Below, in pieces: positions 1 to 12,035 of a stretch of DNA of 64,000 bases. The stretch is from Notolepis coatsorum. Its lineage: Eukaryota; Chordata; Actinopteri; Aulopiformes; Paralepididae. Numbering within the stretch: position 1 is the first letter of the stretch; each line of letters begins with the position of its first letter. Under the pieces are notes generated by a model, which worked only from the letters and a program-made list of their open reading frames with translations, did not search any database and had not been told where the DNA came from. Location: positions 69,698,253-69,762,252 of the forward strand of contig OZ020589.1 in the NCBI GenBank assembly GCA_963971535.1. The letters run 5' to 3'. The position numbers and the translations under genes were made by a program.

Positions 1-304
1 CATTTACAGATTACAACCTTTATTTAATGGTTAATATTTTGATAAAAGGTAATTTTCTGTATTTGTGTGGCAAAAGAGTAGAAAAACAAAAGTAATCTGT
101 AAAATAATAGGTGAATTTCCCGTAAAAAAAACATAATTTTTTTACAGTGTACTGTTGTAGCATCCAGCGTTCTGGTATAGCCTGGTTTCACCAAGCTGTT
201 TGGTAATCCATTATCAAGTGCATTAAACTACAGTACACAGTAGCCTATATGCCTATTCAGAGCTGTATCAACTGACAGTATGCTATCTGTCATGGGTAAA
301 TGTC
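1..304. other. AT-rich sequence without recognisable gene
   Basis: I see no coding frame of note, no terminal repeats and no RNA gene here. It is ordinary AT-rich intergenic DNA leading into a microsatellite. Confidence 0.6.
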
Positions 305-618
<314 letters not shown>

Positions 619-722
619 CGACAAATTGGCGACGAGATTAAAAGTACCTACGTTTTTTCATTCATGGAACCACCGGAGGAGGCCACCGGTCACGAAGGAG
701 AGAAGAATAACTTGAGGTTCAC

Positions 723-1480
723 GTGAGTCGGGTGGAAAAGTTTGACAGGAGTAATCTTGGACTGAATGGAAAAAAGATGTCGTTGATTGGCACTTTGGCT
801 GCATTTGATAGCAGTATTGAAGACTGGACATGTTATGTTGAAAGAGTGGAGCTTTATTGCCAGGCGAATCTTATCGGCGATGAACAAAAAGCTGTTGTTC
901 TGTTGAGTGTGATGGGCGCAAAGACTTACGGACTGCTGCGCAATTTGCTAGCACCTGTGAAGCCCATGGAGATGACATTCAAAGAAATTCAGGATACTCT
1001 TCAAAACCACTTGAGCCCCAAACCATTGGTAATTGCAGAGAGATTCAAATTTCACAAGCGAAATCAGGACAAAGGGGAAAGCATCTGAATATGTTGCAGA
1101 GCTACGCAGATTGTCAGAACACTGTGATTTCAGACTAGGCCTAAATGATGCGTTGAGGGACAGACTAGTTTGTGGTATGCATAATGAAGCCACACAAAAG
1201 AAACTACTGTCAGAAAAAGACCTTGATTATAAAAAGGCGCTCAACATAGCAATATCTATGGAAACTGCAGCAAGGGGAGCATCAGAAATACAACAAAAGG
1301 GGATAGAGTATGAAACCAATAAAATGTCACTGAAACCAGGAAAGCAATGTTATCGTTGTGGCAAGACATCACACGATCCAGATGAATGTTGGTTCAAAGA
1401 CAAATAGTGTAGAAAATGTCAAAAGCAAGGTCACATTGAGAGAGTGTGCAAATCAGGAAAAAAACAGTACTCTGACAAAA
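723..1480 (+). pseudogene. gag remnant with two CCHC zinc knuckles
   Basis: The gag-like product packages element RNA. The N-terminal part reads from 723 to 1,088. A frameshift near 1,070-1,088 moves the matching continuation to another frame, open from 1,033. Two CX2CX4HX4C knuckles follow: CYRCGKTSHDPDEC (about 1,348-1,389) and CRKCQKQGHIERVC (1,408-1,449). A TAG at 1,405-1,407 falls between the two knuckles in the same frame. This could be a leaky stop, but with the upstream frameshift it is more simply decay. The frame then continues into pol. Confidence 0.85.
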
Positions 1481-2995
1481 CGCAAAGTAGCAGGAAAGCA
1501 GCACCCAAAGGGAAATACAAAAAGCTGCATAAAGTGACTGAAGAGAGTTCAGATGAACAAGAAAGTGATTCAGAGAGCAGTGACTTAGGATGTCTAGAGC
1601 TGCATCGCATGAAAGAGACAAATGCACGGAAGATAATATGGATCACTCCAGAAGTGGCAGGAGCGAGACTCAAAATGGAGTTGGATACAGGCTCCGCCTT
1701 ATCAGTGATTTCTGAGAACGACTACAAAAGACTGTATCCACAGATAGCTCTGAAAATTACAAAGGTGTTGCTGAAGACTTACACCGGAGAAAGTGTGGCT
1801 CCAAAAGGGAAAATACAGGTCACAGTGAAATACAAAGACAAAACTAAGGAGCTGGACATGTATGTTATACCAAATGGGGGTCCTCCGCTGTTTGGCCGTG
1901 AGTGGCTCAGAAAAATTAAACTGGACTGGCATGCTGTTAAATCTTTGTGTGTGTCAGCAGGAGATGAGAAGAACGCCACGTCTGGGAGACTGTCAAAGAT
2001 ACTCGCAGAGGCACATGAAGTGTTCGGGAAGGAACTGGGAACACTAAAAGGTATAAAGGCAAAGATTGAGATAGAGGAGAATGCAAGCCCGAAATTTCAT
2101 AAAGCCCGGCCCGTGCCTTATGCAATCCGCCCCGCAGTAGAAGCGGAGTTGAAAAGCTTGGAACAGACAGGAGTGCTGTCCAAGGTGGAGTGGAGTGAAT
2201 GGGCAACGCCCATAGTCCCAGTAATGAAGAAAAACATAGACACAAAGCCAGGAAGTCAAAGTAAAGTGCGCATTTGTGGGGACTTTAAAGTAACTGTAAA
2301 TGCAGTGCTCCACACCGTACAGTATCCTCTGCCCCGTATAGAGGACATCTTCGCCTCCCTTTCAGGAGGGGAACGTTTCACTAAAATTGACCTGGCTCAA
2401 GCGTACCTGCAGATGGAGGTTGAGGATTCATCAAAGCCGTATCTGACTATCAACACACACAAAGGCCTTTACCAATACAACCGCCTTGTGTTTGGTATAG
2501 CTTCAGCCCCAGCTATCTGGCAGAGGAGTCACCAGGTACTACAAGGAGTCCCAGGTACACAGTGTTACCTTGACGACATTCTTGTTACCGGCAAGGATGA
2601 TCAGGAGCATCTATCAAACCTGGAACAGGTGCTCACAAGGCTGCGGGAATATGGACTTCGAGCTAACCAACCAAAATGTGAGTTTTTCAAAAAGGAAATA
2701 TCCTACTGCGGACATGTGATCAACAAGAACGGCCTACACAAGTCTCAGGACAAGATTGAAGCTGTGCTTAAAGCACCACCACCAGAGAATGTGTCTCAGC
2801 TCCGTTCTTAACTTGGACTTGTAAACTACTACCACAAGTTTTTACCCAATCCATCAACTGTGCTGCACCCTCTGAACACGCTGCTGCAGGCAGGAACACA
2901 CTGGAAGTGGACTGACAGCTGCAAGAAGGCTTTTCAGGAGTCTAAGAGTCTCATCACGTCAGAACAGGTGCTTGCTCACTTCAATCCATCTTTAC

Positions 2996-3287
2996 TAGGG
3001 ATGCTCGATATTGGCTTTTTTACCGATACCGATATTCCAATATTGTCCAACTCTTAATTTCCGATACTGATATCAACCGATATCAACCGATACCGATATA
3101 TGCAGGGTTTCCCCGTCCAAAAAACTGAATAATTTCAGGTAACTAATAATTTCACTGGATATATATATAACAAATATTGTTATTGTTTTTTTTTGTTTTT
3201 AAACCGATACCGATATTTTCCGATATCACATTTTACTGCCGATATCGGCCGATAATATCGGTCGGCCGATAATATCGGACATCCCTA
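2996..3287. mobile_element. hAT-type MITE inside RNase H
   Basis: 292 bp with terminal inverted repeats: tagggatgctcgatatt on the left pairs with the right end at 15 of 17 positions. It is flanked by a perfect 8-bp duplication ATCTTTAC (2,988-2,995 and 3,288-3,295), the hAT signature. The interior is repeats of CCGATA/GATATCGG and has no coding capacity. Confidence 0.93.
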
Positions 3288-4256
3288 ATCTTTACCCATT
3301 AAATTAGCATGTGATGCCTCACCTTATGGCATTGGAGCAGTGTTGTCACATACATTTCCAGATGGCTCAGAGAAGCCAATAGCCTTCGCCTCAAGATCAT
3401 TGACTAAAGCTGAGCGCAACTACGCTCAAATTGACCGAGAGGCCCTCAGTCTCGTATGGGGGGTCAAGAGGTTTAACCACTACCTGTATGGTCAAAAGTT
3501 CACGCTTCTGACAGACCATCAGCCTCTCATATCTATCTTCAATCCCCGGAAAGGCGTTCCGATAATGACGGCGCAGCGGCTACAGCGGTGGTCACTCTTC
3601 CTGGGGGCACATCAGTATGACATCGAGTTCAAGGGGACGAAACAGCATGGGAATGCTGACGGACTGTCACGTCTACCCCTGCAAACCGCAGAGACAGCCG
3701 CAGCTGTAGACCCAGCAGAGGTGTTTCACACCACAATCGTCAACCAGCTGCCAGTGACCAACGCTCTCATCCAAAGAGAGACACGCAACGACCCCACACT
3801 GTCACAGATCTATGACATCACTGTGAAGGGGTGGCCACGACACGGTAACTCAATATATCCAGCATTCTCAGCGAGGAGAGAGCAACTGTCAGTGTGCCAG
3901 GGAACGCTGATGTGTGGTTCACGAGTAGTGATTCCGTCTAAGCTGCGCTCCAGAGTGTTAGAAGCATTACATGAAGGACACCTGGGAACCGTAAAGATGA
4001 AGAGCCTGGGCCGCAGTTATATGTGGTGGCCAAGAATCGATAAGCAAATCGAGGACATGGCAAAGAGCTGCCCCGGATGTCAGAAGATGCAGAATGCACC
4101 ACCACAGGCTGCTCTACATCCATGGGAATGGCCATCATCACCGTGGCAGCGAGTACACATTGATTTTCAGGACCATTCAAAGACTCGATGTTCTTGATCG
4201 CTGTAGATGTGCATTAAAAATGGCCGGAAGTGATAAAAATGAAGTCAACTACATCT

Positions 4257-4348
4257 GAGAAGACCATTTCTTTTTTTGTGTTTTATTTTTTTTATTATTT
4301 TTTAAACAAACATATAAACAAACATGACAACATGAGAAGACCATTTCT
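4257..4348 (-). mobile_element. Short poly(A)-tailed retro-insertion in integrase
   Basis: A 62-bp insert (4,272-4,333) is flanked by a perfect 15-bp duplication GAGAAGACCATTTCT (4,257-4,271 and 4,334-4,348). The T-rich start reads as an A-rich tail on the minus strand. This is the footprint of target-primed reverse transcription, probably a severely 5'-truncated LINE or SINE. Confidence 0.8.
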
Positions 4349-5247
4349 GTGCTGAGGACTGTGTTCGTCAGGAATGGTTTAGCACAACAGATATGCACAG
4401 ATAATGGACGCCAGTTAGTTTCGGATGAATTCCAGATGTTTGTAAAGAGAAATGGAATCAAGCACTTCACATCTGCACCATACCATCCAGCCACGAATGG
4501 CTTAGCAGAAAGATTTGTGCAGACATTCAAGAAAGCAATCAAAGCGATGGATAATGAAGATCTACCGATCCAGCACAAAATCGACAAATTCCTCTTTGCA
4601 TATCGCAATGCCACACACGCCACTACCAACCAGACGCCAGGTATGCTGTTTCTCAAAAGAAACCTAAGATCTCACATGGACCTTCTCAAACCAGATGTGC
4701 GACGTGATGTGGAGGACAAACAGTTCAAACATCTTAATGACAAACCAACAAGGAGCTTCAAAGTAGGACGGACGGTTCTCGCTCGTGATTATCGGAAGGA
4801 CAAGTGGAACACCGGAACAATCACTTCACGTGATGGACCACTGATGTATACTGTGGACATGGGAGATGATTTATGGAGACGTCATGTTGACCAAATCCTG
4901 GACACTCAGGTACAGAGCAGTGTGTCACCTGGCCTGGACTCACCTGAGCAGGAAATAGACAATCTTTGCTCAGACAATCCAGTTTACTCAGCACCACCCA
5001 CCGCAGCTCCGTCCGAAACTGAGAGCTCTAGTGCTGATACCTCACCACCTGCGATGTCTCCACAGCCTGGTTCCCCGCTCTCAAGCGAGCCAGTGAGGCG
5101 CTACCCAGAGAGGCAGCGTAAACCGCCTCAGAGACTTGATCTGTAGCCTAAAGGCCATGTTGTTGTGTATTCAGACATGTTTGAAAACATAATATCATAG
5201 TTATTTTGTTTATTTTTTGTTATTATATATAGGCCTACCGTTAAGCT

Positions 5248-5450
5248 AAAGGGGGAGGATGTGTAATGTATGGAGTTAGTACAGGGACTACTTAACGTTA
5301 GTCTACATACGGCCCTCTGGTCATGCGTGCTTACGTTACACACAGGTCGTATAAATGTACTGCCGGGTTGGGGTACGTCATTAAAGCCATGGGTTCAACG
5401 CTAACAACATGATTATTGTAGTATGTAGTTGTGTAAATAGACAACATACA
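5248..5450 (+). repeat. Polypurine tract and 3' LTR
   Basis: The purine run AAAGGGGGAGGA at 5,248-5,259 primes plus-strand synthesis in such elements. The 3' LTR follows at 5,262-5,450 (189 bp), matching the 5' LTR apart from four substitutions and loss of six bases after AACAT. Confidence 0.93.
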
Positions 5451-5610
<160 letters not shown>

Positions 5611-6367
5611 TGTAAAATGATTATGAAACAGTGTCTACAATATGCCATATCTGCTGTTGAGGTTCCATGGTAACCGGCATTCCATTTGTAGGCCGACCTT
5701 GAGAGTTATCTCTCTCTGTCGAGGGAGGGCCAGGAACTCCTACGTTTTGCTATATATGACAGACTCACTGGACAGACGGGAGCTTCTTGAGGCGAACTGC
5801 TGGACAGCTAACTGGACCCAGCAGTCTGTGTGGCATTTCGTCTTAGGGACTCACTGGCTCGAGAATATATTCTGTTGTCTTTCATTCTTTCTGCATCAAC
5901 TGCTCTGTTATTCTTATTCATTTTGTATAATTAAACTATAAAAGAAATCCACATCTGAATAGAACTAAATGATTTGTCGCGAGGATCTGATCATGGTCGG
6001 AATCCCCGACACTAGCAACCACTGCTGTCCCTGTTGTCCACTGTCAGCACCATGCCTCCCAGGTGTCAGGCTCCTCATTCACTTCCATTCTGTGTGTTCC
6101 ATGTTCCAATTCCATGTACCTCTCCTCTCCCCCTCTATCTCTCCCTTTGTTTGTGTGTGCCCCCAAGATGAATGGAAGTGAATAAGGAGCCTGTGAAGAC
6201 GTCACTAGCTTACTTGTAGATGGACATTGGATAGAGGTAAGACAGCTGAAACTTGACAGGTTCTACTAAAGTGAAATATTCCTTTAAAGTCAAGCATCGA
6301 GGGTCAGCATCAGTTTTGTGTTGGTTCTGCTTCAGACCCCCTCTGTGTACCAGACACACTGTAGCAC
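5611..6367. other. Unassigned stretch with a 24-bp fold-back
   Basis: No convincing gene. Arms at 6,067-6,090 and 6,170-6,193 (caggctcctcattcacttcc and its complement, one mismatch) are separated by 79 bases and could form a hairpin. It may be a small MITE, but I found no target duplication. Confidence 0.45.
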
Positions 6368-7736
6368 TTAACCCTTTCACTACCACACTACACACTACTA
6401 CGGAACCGTCTGTAGTGTGGTAGTGAAATGTAACTGAGGGGTTACAAAACCCTGACTGTATTAAAGATTGTGATAGATTAAACCACTACTACATATTATT
6501 ATTATTATTACTTGCCAGACAGTACAGTTAATTATGGCAGACACTCAGAATAGACGGCACGGTGACAAGGAGATATCATTTACAGTATTTATTATTATGC
6601 AGCAAATATACAAATGGGAATGACTTGGTCGCTCTTTTATGGCGAATGATATTAGAAAGTCAGCGAGTAGCAAAGTCAGTGGGAATGAATAATTCCTAGG
6701 CTAGGTATACTAGACCAAAACGCTGCCTGGCGTGGGATGGCAATATAGGGGGGCAAACGAGGGTACCGCTGGAGACTGGTGATATCCTCCCAGAGTTGTA
6801 AGCTCCAGAGGAACGAAGAATGTACGGATACTCAGCTGTAATCCAATGCCCGATAGCAATGATGATAGCCAGCCAGCTTCGTCCCCGAAGCTAGCCCGAG
6901 GTAAGATCTTCAAGGTAGTTAAATCCAAACGACGAGGGTATTAACGATGCTCTTCTCCACGGTACTACGTTTCCACAATCACTATAATCCAACCAATAAT
7001 GGTTCTACAATATCGCCGCGGTAGGTTCCAATGCGCACATGTCCAATAGTTCTGCTACTAGGCCCACCTCGTGTGCTGGCACTAATTACTTTAAGTCCAC
7101 ACACACTTGCTAAGGTTCACGCTAGTTACTAAACGAACAAACTGCTTGTTAATGCTGCACACCGAACGAACTGCTGTAATACGATTCACACTAAATGACA
7201 ACTCTTTACTTCACATTAAGTTAGGTCGAACTTGACTCTGCTATACACTAGGTTCAACTACTGCTGTTGCATTACTCCGGACGAACTTCACGTTACTGCA
7301 TTAGGTTGAACTTCACCGTTGTACTGACGAACGAACCAACCGTGTTTGCTTGCTAGACGAACCGCTACTGTTCGCGCCCTCCACAATATATATACTTAGA
7401 GGGCTTTCTAGTGCGCAGCCGAAGCTCTTGTTTGGGATCAATGCGCTGGCCCCAGGCATGTCCCAACATGTCCAGACTCGTCTTTGAACTTGTCTCAGGG
7501 GCACGATTCTAGGCGCCGCTGACGTCAAGGGCATTATCCAATGAGGAAAGCGAATAATGCTATGATTCAAACGAAGGCTTAAAGGGATATAGCTTATATA
7601 TATAAATGATATACAAGTTATATAAAACAATAAAACGTAGATTCTCAATGTTAATCTGGCCCTTCACAACAGTTAACCTTCTGTAGTGTGGTTGGGAAAG
7701 GGTTAACCCTTTGTCGTGTGGTAGTGAAAGGGTTAA
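6368..7736. repeat. Block bounded by 24-bp inverted repeats; possible solo LTR on minus strand
   Basis: The motif ttaaccctttcactaccaca at 6,368-6,391 recurs inverted at 7,683-7,706 and 7,713-7,736, with a partial copy near 6,410. Inside, the minus strand from 7,671 starts TGTTGTGAAGGGCC and has a TATA-like ctaagtatatatattg near 7,385-7,401, which looks like an LTR promoter; its left limit may be TGTGATAG at 6,468. I did not find a clean target duplication, so solo LTR is tentative. Confidence 0.35.
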
Positions 7737-7844
7737 CCACCATATCTTAAAACAGCAACAGCTCCTTGTTGAAGTCGTAGACTTTTACTCAGTAGTGGGC
7801 CCCACTTTAACCCAACCAAGGGATGATTCAAGGCCCCTTTCTCA

Positions 7845-8821
7845 CATTGATTGATTGATTGAAAAGTTTATTAACAGATTGCAGAATGGGTACAGTACAG
7901 TACAGCTCAATACATACAATTGTTAAGGGGATGCAGACCAGAGAAAGACTTTCGTCTTGTTTACATCAGGGTCCCCCATTTTCAATTCATCATAACATAT
8001 ATGACATACATGACATACAGATAGACAGTACTGCTACATCTATACATTTATGACATATCAGATTTGCAAATATAGTACTGTTTGTGATACAAAAGTGTCC
8101 AGAAAAAGAGTGTATATACATTTGATGTAGAAACTGTACATTGGAGGAGGTTGGGTGGGTGGGGTGGGGTTGGGTGGGGGCTGTACATTGGAGGTGGGGG
8201 GGGGGGGGTTGGGTAGGGGGGGGGACACACTGTACACTGTACATTGGAATACTGACAAAGCCATACTTGGTCATTTACTGTACAACTGGGTTAGGACATT
8301 TGTAGGGGCCAGTTTCGAATTGCAGTCTCCCGTAGGTGTTTTTTGAGAGTGTTTTTGAAAGTGGGTAGTGATTCACATTCCTTTACAGCTTTGGGTAGGG
8401 CGTTCCACATTGATGTGGCATAATTGCGAAACGTGTTTAGTCCCTTGTTTGAGCCGAATCTGGGTTTAACATGATTTGTGGAGCTCCCTCTGGTGTTGTG
8501 ATCGTGGTATTCACTGACCTTTGGGAAGTATTTTGACATGTACATGGGTACCTTGGTCACGTAGTGTATCTTGTAGACCAGGCCCATTGCAAGTTGCTGT
8601 ACTCTGTCGTCTACTCTAAGCCATCCTAGGTTGTCAAAGTGGGCAGGGGTGAGGTGGGTTCTAGGAGTCAGGTCAAGCAGTAGTCTGACTAGCTTGTTTT
8701 GAGATGTTTGTAATTTGTTTTTTAGTGCCTTTGAGGTGCTTTGGTACCATGAAGTGCAAGCATAGTCGTAGTACCCTTGAAGGCCCACTATAATTAGCTT
8801 GCCGTCCGGGGCGAGACAAAT
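7845..8821 (-). pseudogene. CR1/L2-like LINE, 3' end with RT C-terminus
   Basis: On the minus strand about 8,821 to 8,291 encodes the region downstream of the RT catalytic core: YACTSWYQSTSKALKNKLQ, then LGWLRVDDRVQQLAMGLVYK, then NTRGSSTNHVKPRFGSNKG and SMWNALPKAVKE. This block occurs at the C-terminus of CR1/L2-type LINE ORF2 proteins. The 3' UTR follows to 7,845, broken by a G-rich tract at 8,139-8,226. The element ends in (TCAA)n (7,845-7,863 on the plus strand as TTGA repeats). The 5' end is truncated at 8,821, so only the tail of the protein remains. The same 3' UTR occurs at four other places in the window. Confidence 0.85.
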
Positions 8822-9231
8822 CGGTAACACTTTATAATAACCAGGGGTGCAGTGCTGGGCATACGCGGTCAAACGACGTTTGGGCTTCGTCACTGAGGCA
8901 GAAGTACGCACATCCTATTATTATGCAAAGTCTAGGTGATAAGTGCCGGCCGGCCACACAAAAATGACTTGTCGCGCCGTATACCCCGGCCGCCGGCACT
9001 TATCACCTAGACTTTGCATAATAATAGGATACCGACAACCAAATACAAGCCCTGTAGGTGGGGGGTTGCTTGATCTCCCGACTGGAAGGATGAGACAAGT
9101 TGTATCATCTGTTCTGTGCGCAACCGAGGGAACGTGGCGTTTGGCCTTGGCCCATATTACGACTGCACCACTGATAATAACACTCAGTTATAAGACCTTT
9201 ATAAGGTATTTGTAGATAATGAACTAATTAT
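8822..9231. repeat. MITE-like segment with perfect 38-bp palindrome arms
   Basis: Starts with GGTAACACTTTATAATAA, a motif I associate with abundant teleost non-autonomous DNA elements. Arms 8,913-8,950 and 8,992-9,029 are perfect 38-bp reverse complements around a 41-base GC-rich spacer. No open frame is convincing. Confidence 0.6.
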
Positions 9232-9884
9232 GAACAAATCATTTATATACATTCGTAAATTATTATTAAATCATTTATAATTATATTTGTATAATATTTA
9301 CAAATTAGTTCTACATTATCAACATTGTTTGTACTTGATTTGTTCATCATTAAATAATGTTGTTTAATGTGTAGTAACACATTTGTAGATGCTTTGAAAA
9401 ATGGATATGAAAAAACGACTATACTGTACCTCCATTTATTTGTTCATGTTCAACAAATGATTTGTTAAGACATTCATAAAACATCTATAAATCCATTGCA
9501 CGTGCTATTGTGTGCCCTAATCTAAAGTGAAGCCTATTCATCATTAACAAATGTCTAATAGTTTGTTTATTTTTGGACTTTTATGAATACACACGAAGCA
9601 ATTACCAGACTTGTCTTTTCATGTTTAACAAATGATTTGTTAAGACATTCATAAAACATCTATAAATCATTTGCAGATGCTATTGTGTGCCCTAATCTGA
9701 AGTGAAGCCTATTCATCATTAACAAATATCTAATACAGTTAATTATTTGTTAACTTTTTCATCACCTGTTACAAATGTTGTAGACAGCTTTCGGATACAC
9801 CCTTCTTTTTGACATCAAACAGTGACAGAATTAGGACTATAGATAAATGCAATTTTATTATATAAAATACATAATATGACATAT

Positions 9885-10504
9885 AGTGTAACATGGGGCA
9901 CTAGGACCCAGGAGTACCCTGGCCAGATATTGAACCTGGTGGTTCCAAACTTCTTCCATTTGTGAATGATGGAGACGACTGTGCTCGTTGGCACCTTCAA
10001 TGCTGCAGAATTTTTTTTGTACCCTTCCCCAGATATGTGCCTCGATATAATCCTGTTTTGGAGGTCTACAGACAATTCCTTGGACTTCATGGCTTGGTTT
10101 GTGCTCTGACATGCACTGTCAACTGTGGGGCCTTATATAGACGGGTTGTGTGCCTTTACAAATCATGCCCAATCAATTGAATTTACCACAGGTGGACTCC
10201 AATCACGTTGTAGAAACATCTCAAGGATGATCAGAGGAAACAGAATGGACCTGAGCTAAATTTTTAGTTGCATAGCAAACGGTGTGAATACTCATGTAGG
10301 CCTACATGTGATATTAAATCTTTTTATTTTTAATACATTTGCAAAAAATGCTAAAAATCTTTTTTCATTTTGTCATTATGGGGTATTGTGTGTAAAAGTT
10401 TGAGGCATTTTTTTTTAATCCATTTTGGAATAAGGCTGTAACAACAAAAAGTGGAAAAATGTGGAAAAAGTAAAAGGGTATGAATACTTTCCGGATGCAC
10501 TGTA
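9885..10504 (-). pseudogene. Tc1/mariner relic with transposase N-terminus
   Basis: The minus strand from 10,090 encodes MKSKELSVDLQNRII, then SGEGYKKNSAALKVPTSTV and IIHKWKKFGTTRF, the first helix-turn-helix of Tc1-like transposases that binds the terminal repeats. The protein stops near residue 55-60; the catalytic DDE domain is absent. The end at 10,502 reads tactttccggatgcactg followed by TA, a Tc1-type terminus with its TA target. The other end is truncated near 9,885. Confidence 0.85.
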
Positions 10505-10754
10505 TGTTGTGTAGACGTACTTGATGTGGTGGGTGCTAACGTTACATTTTAATTATGTGTTTGTTCCTAATGTGTGCTCAGTATATGATGAACACGAGGG
10601 TAATAATTATTTGTATTTTCAGGCTATATAGGCGCAGATACAGCCTGAAAATACAAATAATTATTACCCTTGTGTGTCGTGTCATCATCACATACCGCAA
10701 TATACTGAGCACACACATTAGGAACAACAAACACATAATTCAAATGTGACGTTA

Positions 10755-10986
10755 GCGCCCACCACATCAAGTATGTCAAGCACATGTATTTTATATGTTA
10801 ATAAATTTGCATTTATCTATAGTCCTAATTCTGTCACTGTTTGATGTCACAAAGAAGGGTGTATCCGAAAGCGCCCACCACATCAAGTATGTCATGCACA
10901 TGTATTTTATATGTTAATAAATTTGCATTTATCTATAGTCCTAATTCTGTCACTGTTTGATGTCACAAAGAAGGGTGTATCCGAAA
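10755..10986. repeat. 116-bp tandem duplication in fold-back right arm
   Basis: Copies at 10,755-10,870 and 10,871-10,986 both run from GCGCCCACCACATC to GTGTATCCGAAA, nearly identical. The left arm has only one copy. Confidence 0.92.
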
Positions 10987-11545
10987 GCTGTCTACAACAT
11001 TTGTAACAGGTGATGAAAAAGTTAACAAATAATTAACTGTATTAGACATTTGTTAATGATGAATAGGCTTCACTTCAGATTAGGGCACACATCTGCAAAT
11101 GATTTATAGATGTTTTATGAATGTCTTAACAAATCATTTGTTAAACATGAAAATACAAGTCTGGTAATTGCTTCGTATATTCATAAAAGTCCACAAATAA
11201 ACAAACTATTAGACATTTGTTAATGATGAATAGGCTTCACTTTAGATTAGGCCACACAATAGCATCTGCAAATGATTTATAGATGTTTTATGAATGTCTT
11301 AACAAATCATTTGTTGAACATGAACAAATAAATAGAGGTACAGTATAGTCGTTTTTTCATATCCATTTTTCAAAGCATCTACAAATGTGTTACTATACAT
11401 TAAACAACATTATTTAATGATGAACAAATCAAGTACAAACAATGTTGATAATGAGTTGTAAATAATGTAGAACTAATTTGTAAATGTTATACAAATATAG
11501 TTATAAATTATTTAATAATCATTTACGAATAAACAAATGATTAGC

Positions 11546-11892
11546 GAAAATGGGTGGATTTTGTAACTATTTTTTTTTTTACTTCATTTCGGTTTTAGGG
11601 TTAGGTTAGGGTTATGTTATTTAATTATTTTGGGGAGCCAGCCCCCCAAACTCCTGAAATGCATAGAAATCTATGAAATAAATAAAACAATCTGACATTT
11701 ATATTAAAAAGAGCTAGCCCATCAAACCCCTAAAATACATAGAAATCTATGCATTTTGGAACAGTTACTATATATATAGTCAAGAAAGCATTTAGTCATA
11801 CTTAAAGTTTAAAGTGCTTTTTCTTGCATTGAACATTGCATTGAACATTGAACATTGAGGAGACATCATTAGAAAGCACAATGTATGTTTCC
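11546..11892. other. Unassigned AT-rich stretch
   Basis: Contains a short gggttaggttagggtta run and two related copies of a segment around CATAGAAATCTATG. No gene seen. Confidence 0.5.
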
Positions 11893-12035
11893 ATAGTTAC
11901 GCAGATTACACACAATTGTACATCTCCGCTGAACCAAATGATCACACAGCTATAAACTCCATTTCCACCTGTCTCTTAGCAATAAACAAATGGATGACGA
12001 ACAACTTCCTAAAATTAAATGAGGGCAAAAAGACG
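11893..12035 (+). pseudogene. LINE RT fragment around the YADD motif
   Basis: Reads HSYADYTQLYISAEPN, then NKWMTNNFLKLNEGK: the RT palm and following segment of a CR1/L2-like LINE. The second catalytic aspartate is replaced by tyrosine (YADY), so it is dead. It runs in frame into a different LINE fragment. Confidence 0.75.

Larger units (their letters stand above)
1490..5146 (+). pseudogene. pol remnant: protease, RT, RNase H, integrase
   Basis: Aspartic protease: LDTGS at 1,681-1,695. Reverse transcriptase: the YLDD catalytic motif at 2,566-2,577. An in-frame TAA at 2,809-2,811 interrupts just before the conserved segment preceding RNase H. RNase H resumes near 3,300 after the hAT MITE and contains FASRSLTKAERNYAQIDREA. 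Integrase has a His-His-Cys-Cys finger (about 3,970-4,083, ending CPGCQ) and a DDE core split by a frameshift near 4,170-4,230 and the insertion at 4,272-4,333. Its second half has TDNGRQ (about 4,397) and the glutamate in LAERF. The C-terminal tail to 5,146 is Pro/Ser-rich. Not functional as it stands. Confidence 0.9.
9232..11545. mobile_element. Long fold-back element (about 1.6 kb before later insertion)
   Basis: The left half (9,232-9,884 and about 10,515-10,624) is the reverse complement of the right half (10,641-11,545), apex near 10,632. Matching landmarks include the paired motifs around aacaaatgatttgttaagac and ggactatagataaatgc in both orientations. A Tc1 relic splits the left arm. 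A 116-bp tandem duplication lengthens the right arm. With both removed the arms have nearly equal length. No transposase of its own is visible; it is non-autonomous. Confidence 0.8.

Noticed and set aside
5147-5261. Envelope gene downstream of gypsy pol
   Set aside because: Only about 100 bp lie between pol and the polypurine tract, with no open frame.
11585-11615. Telomere-like TTAGGG repeats
   Set aside because: Only a few degenerate copies of GGGTTAGGTTAGGGTTA; too short for an interstitial telomere.
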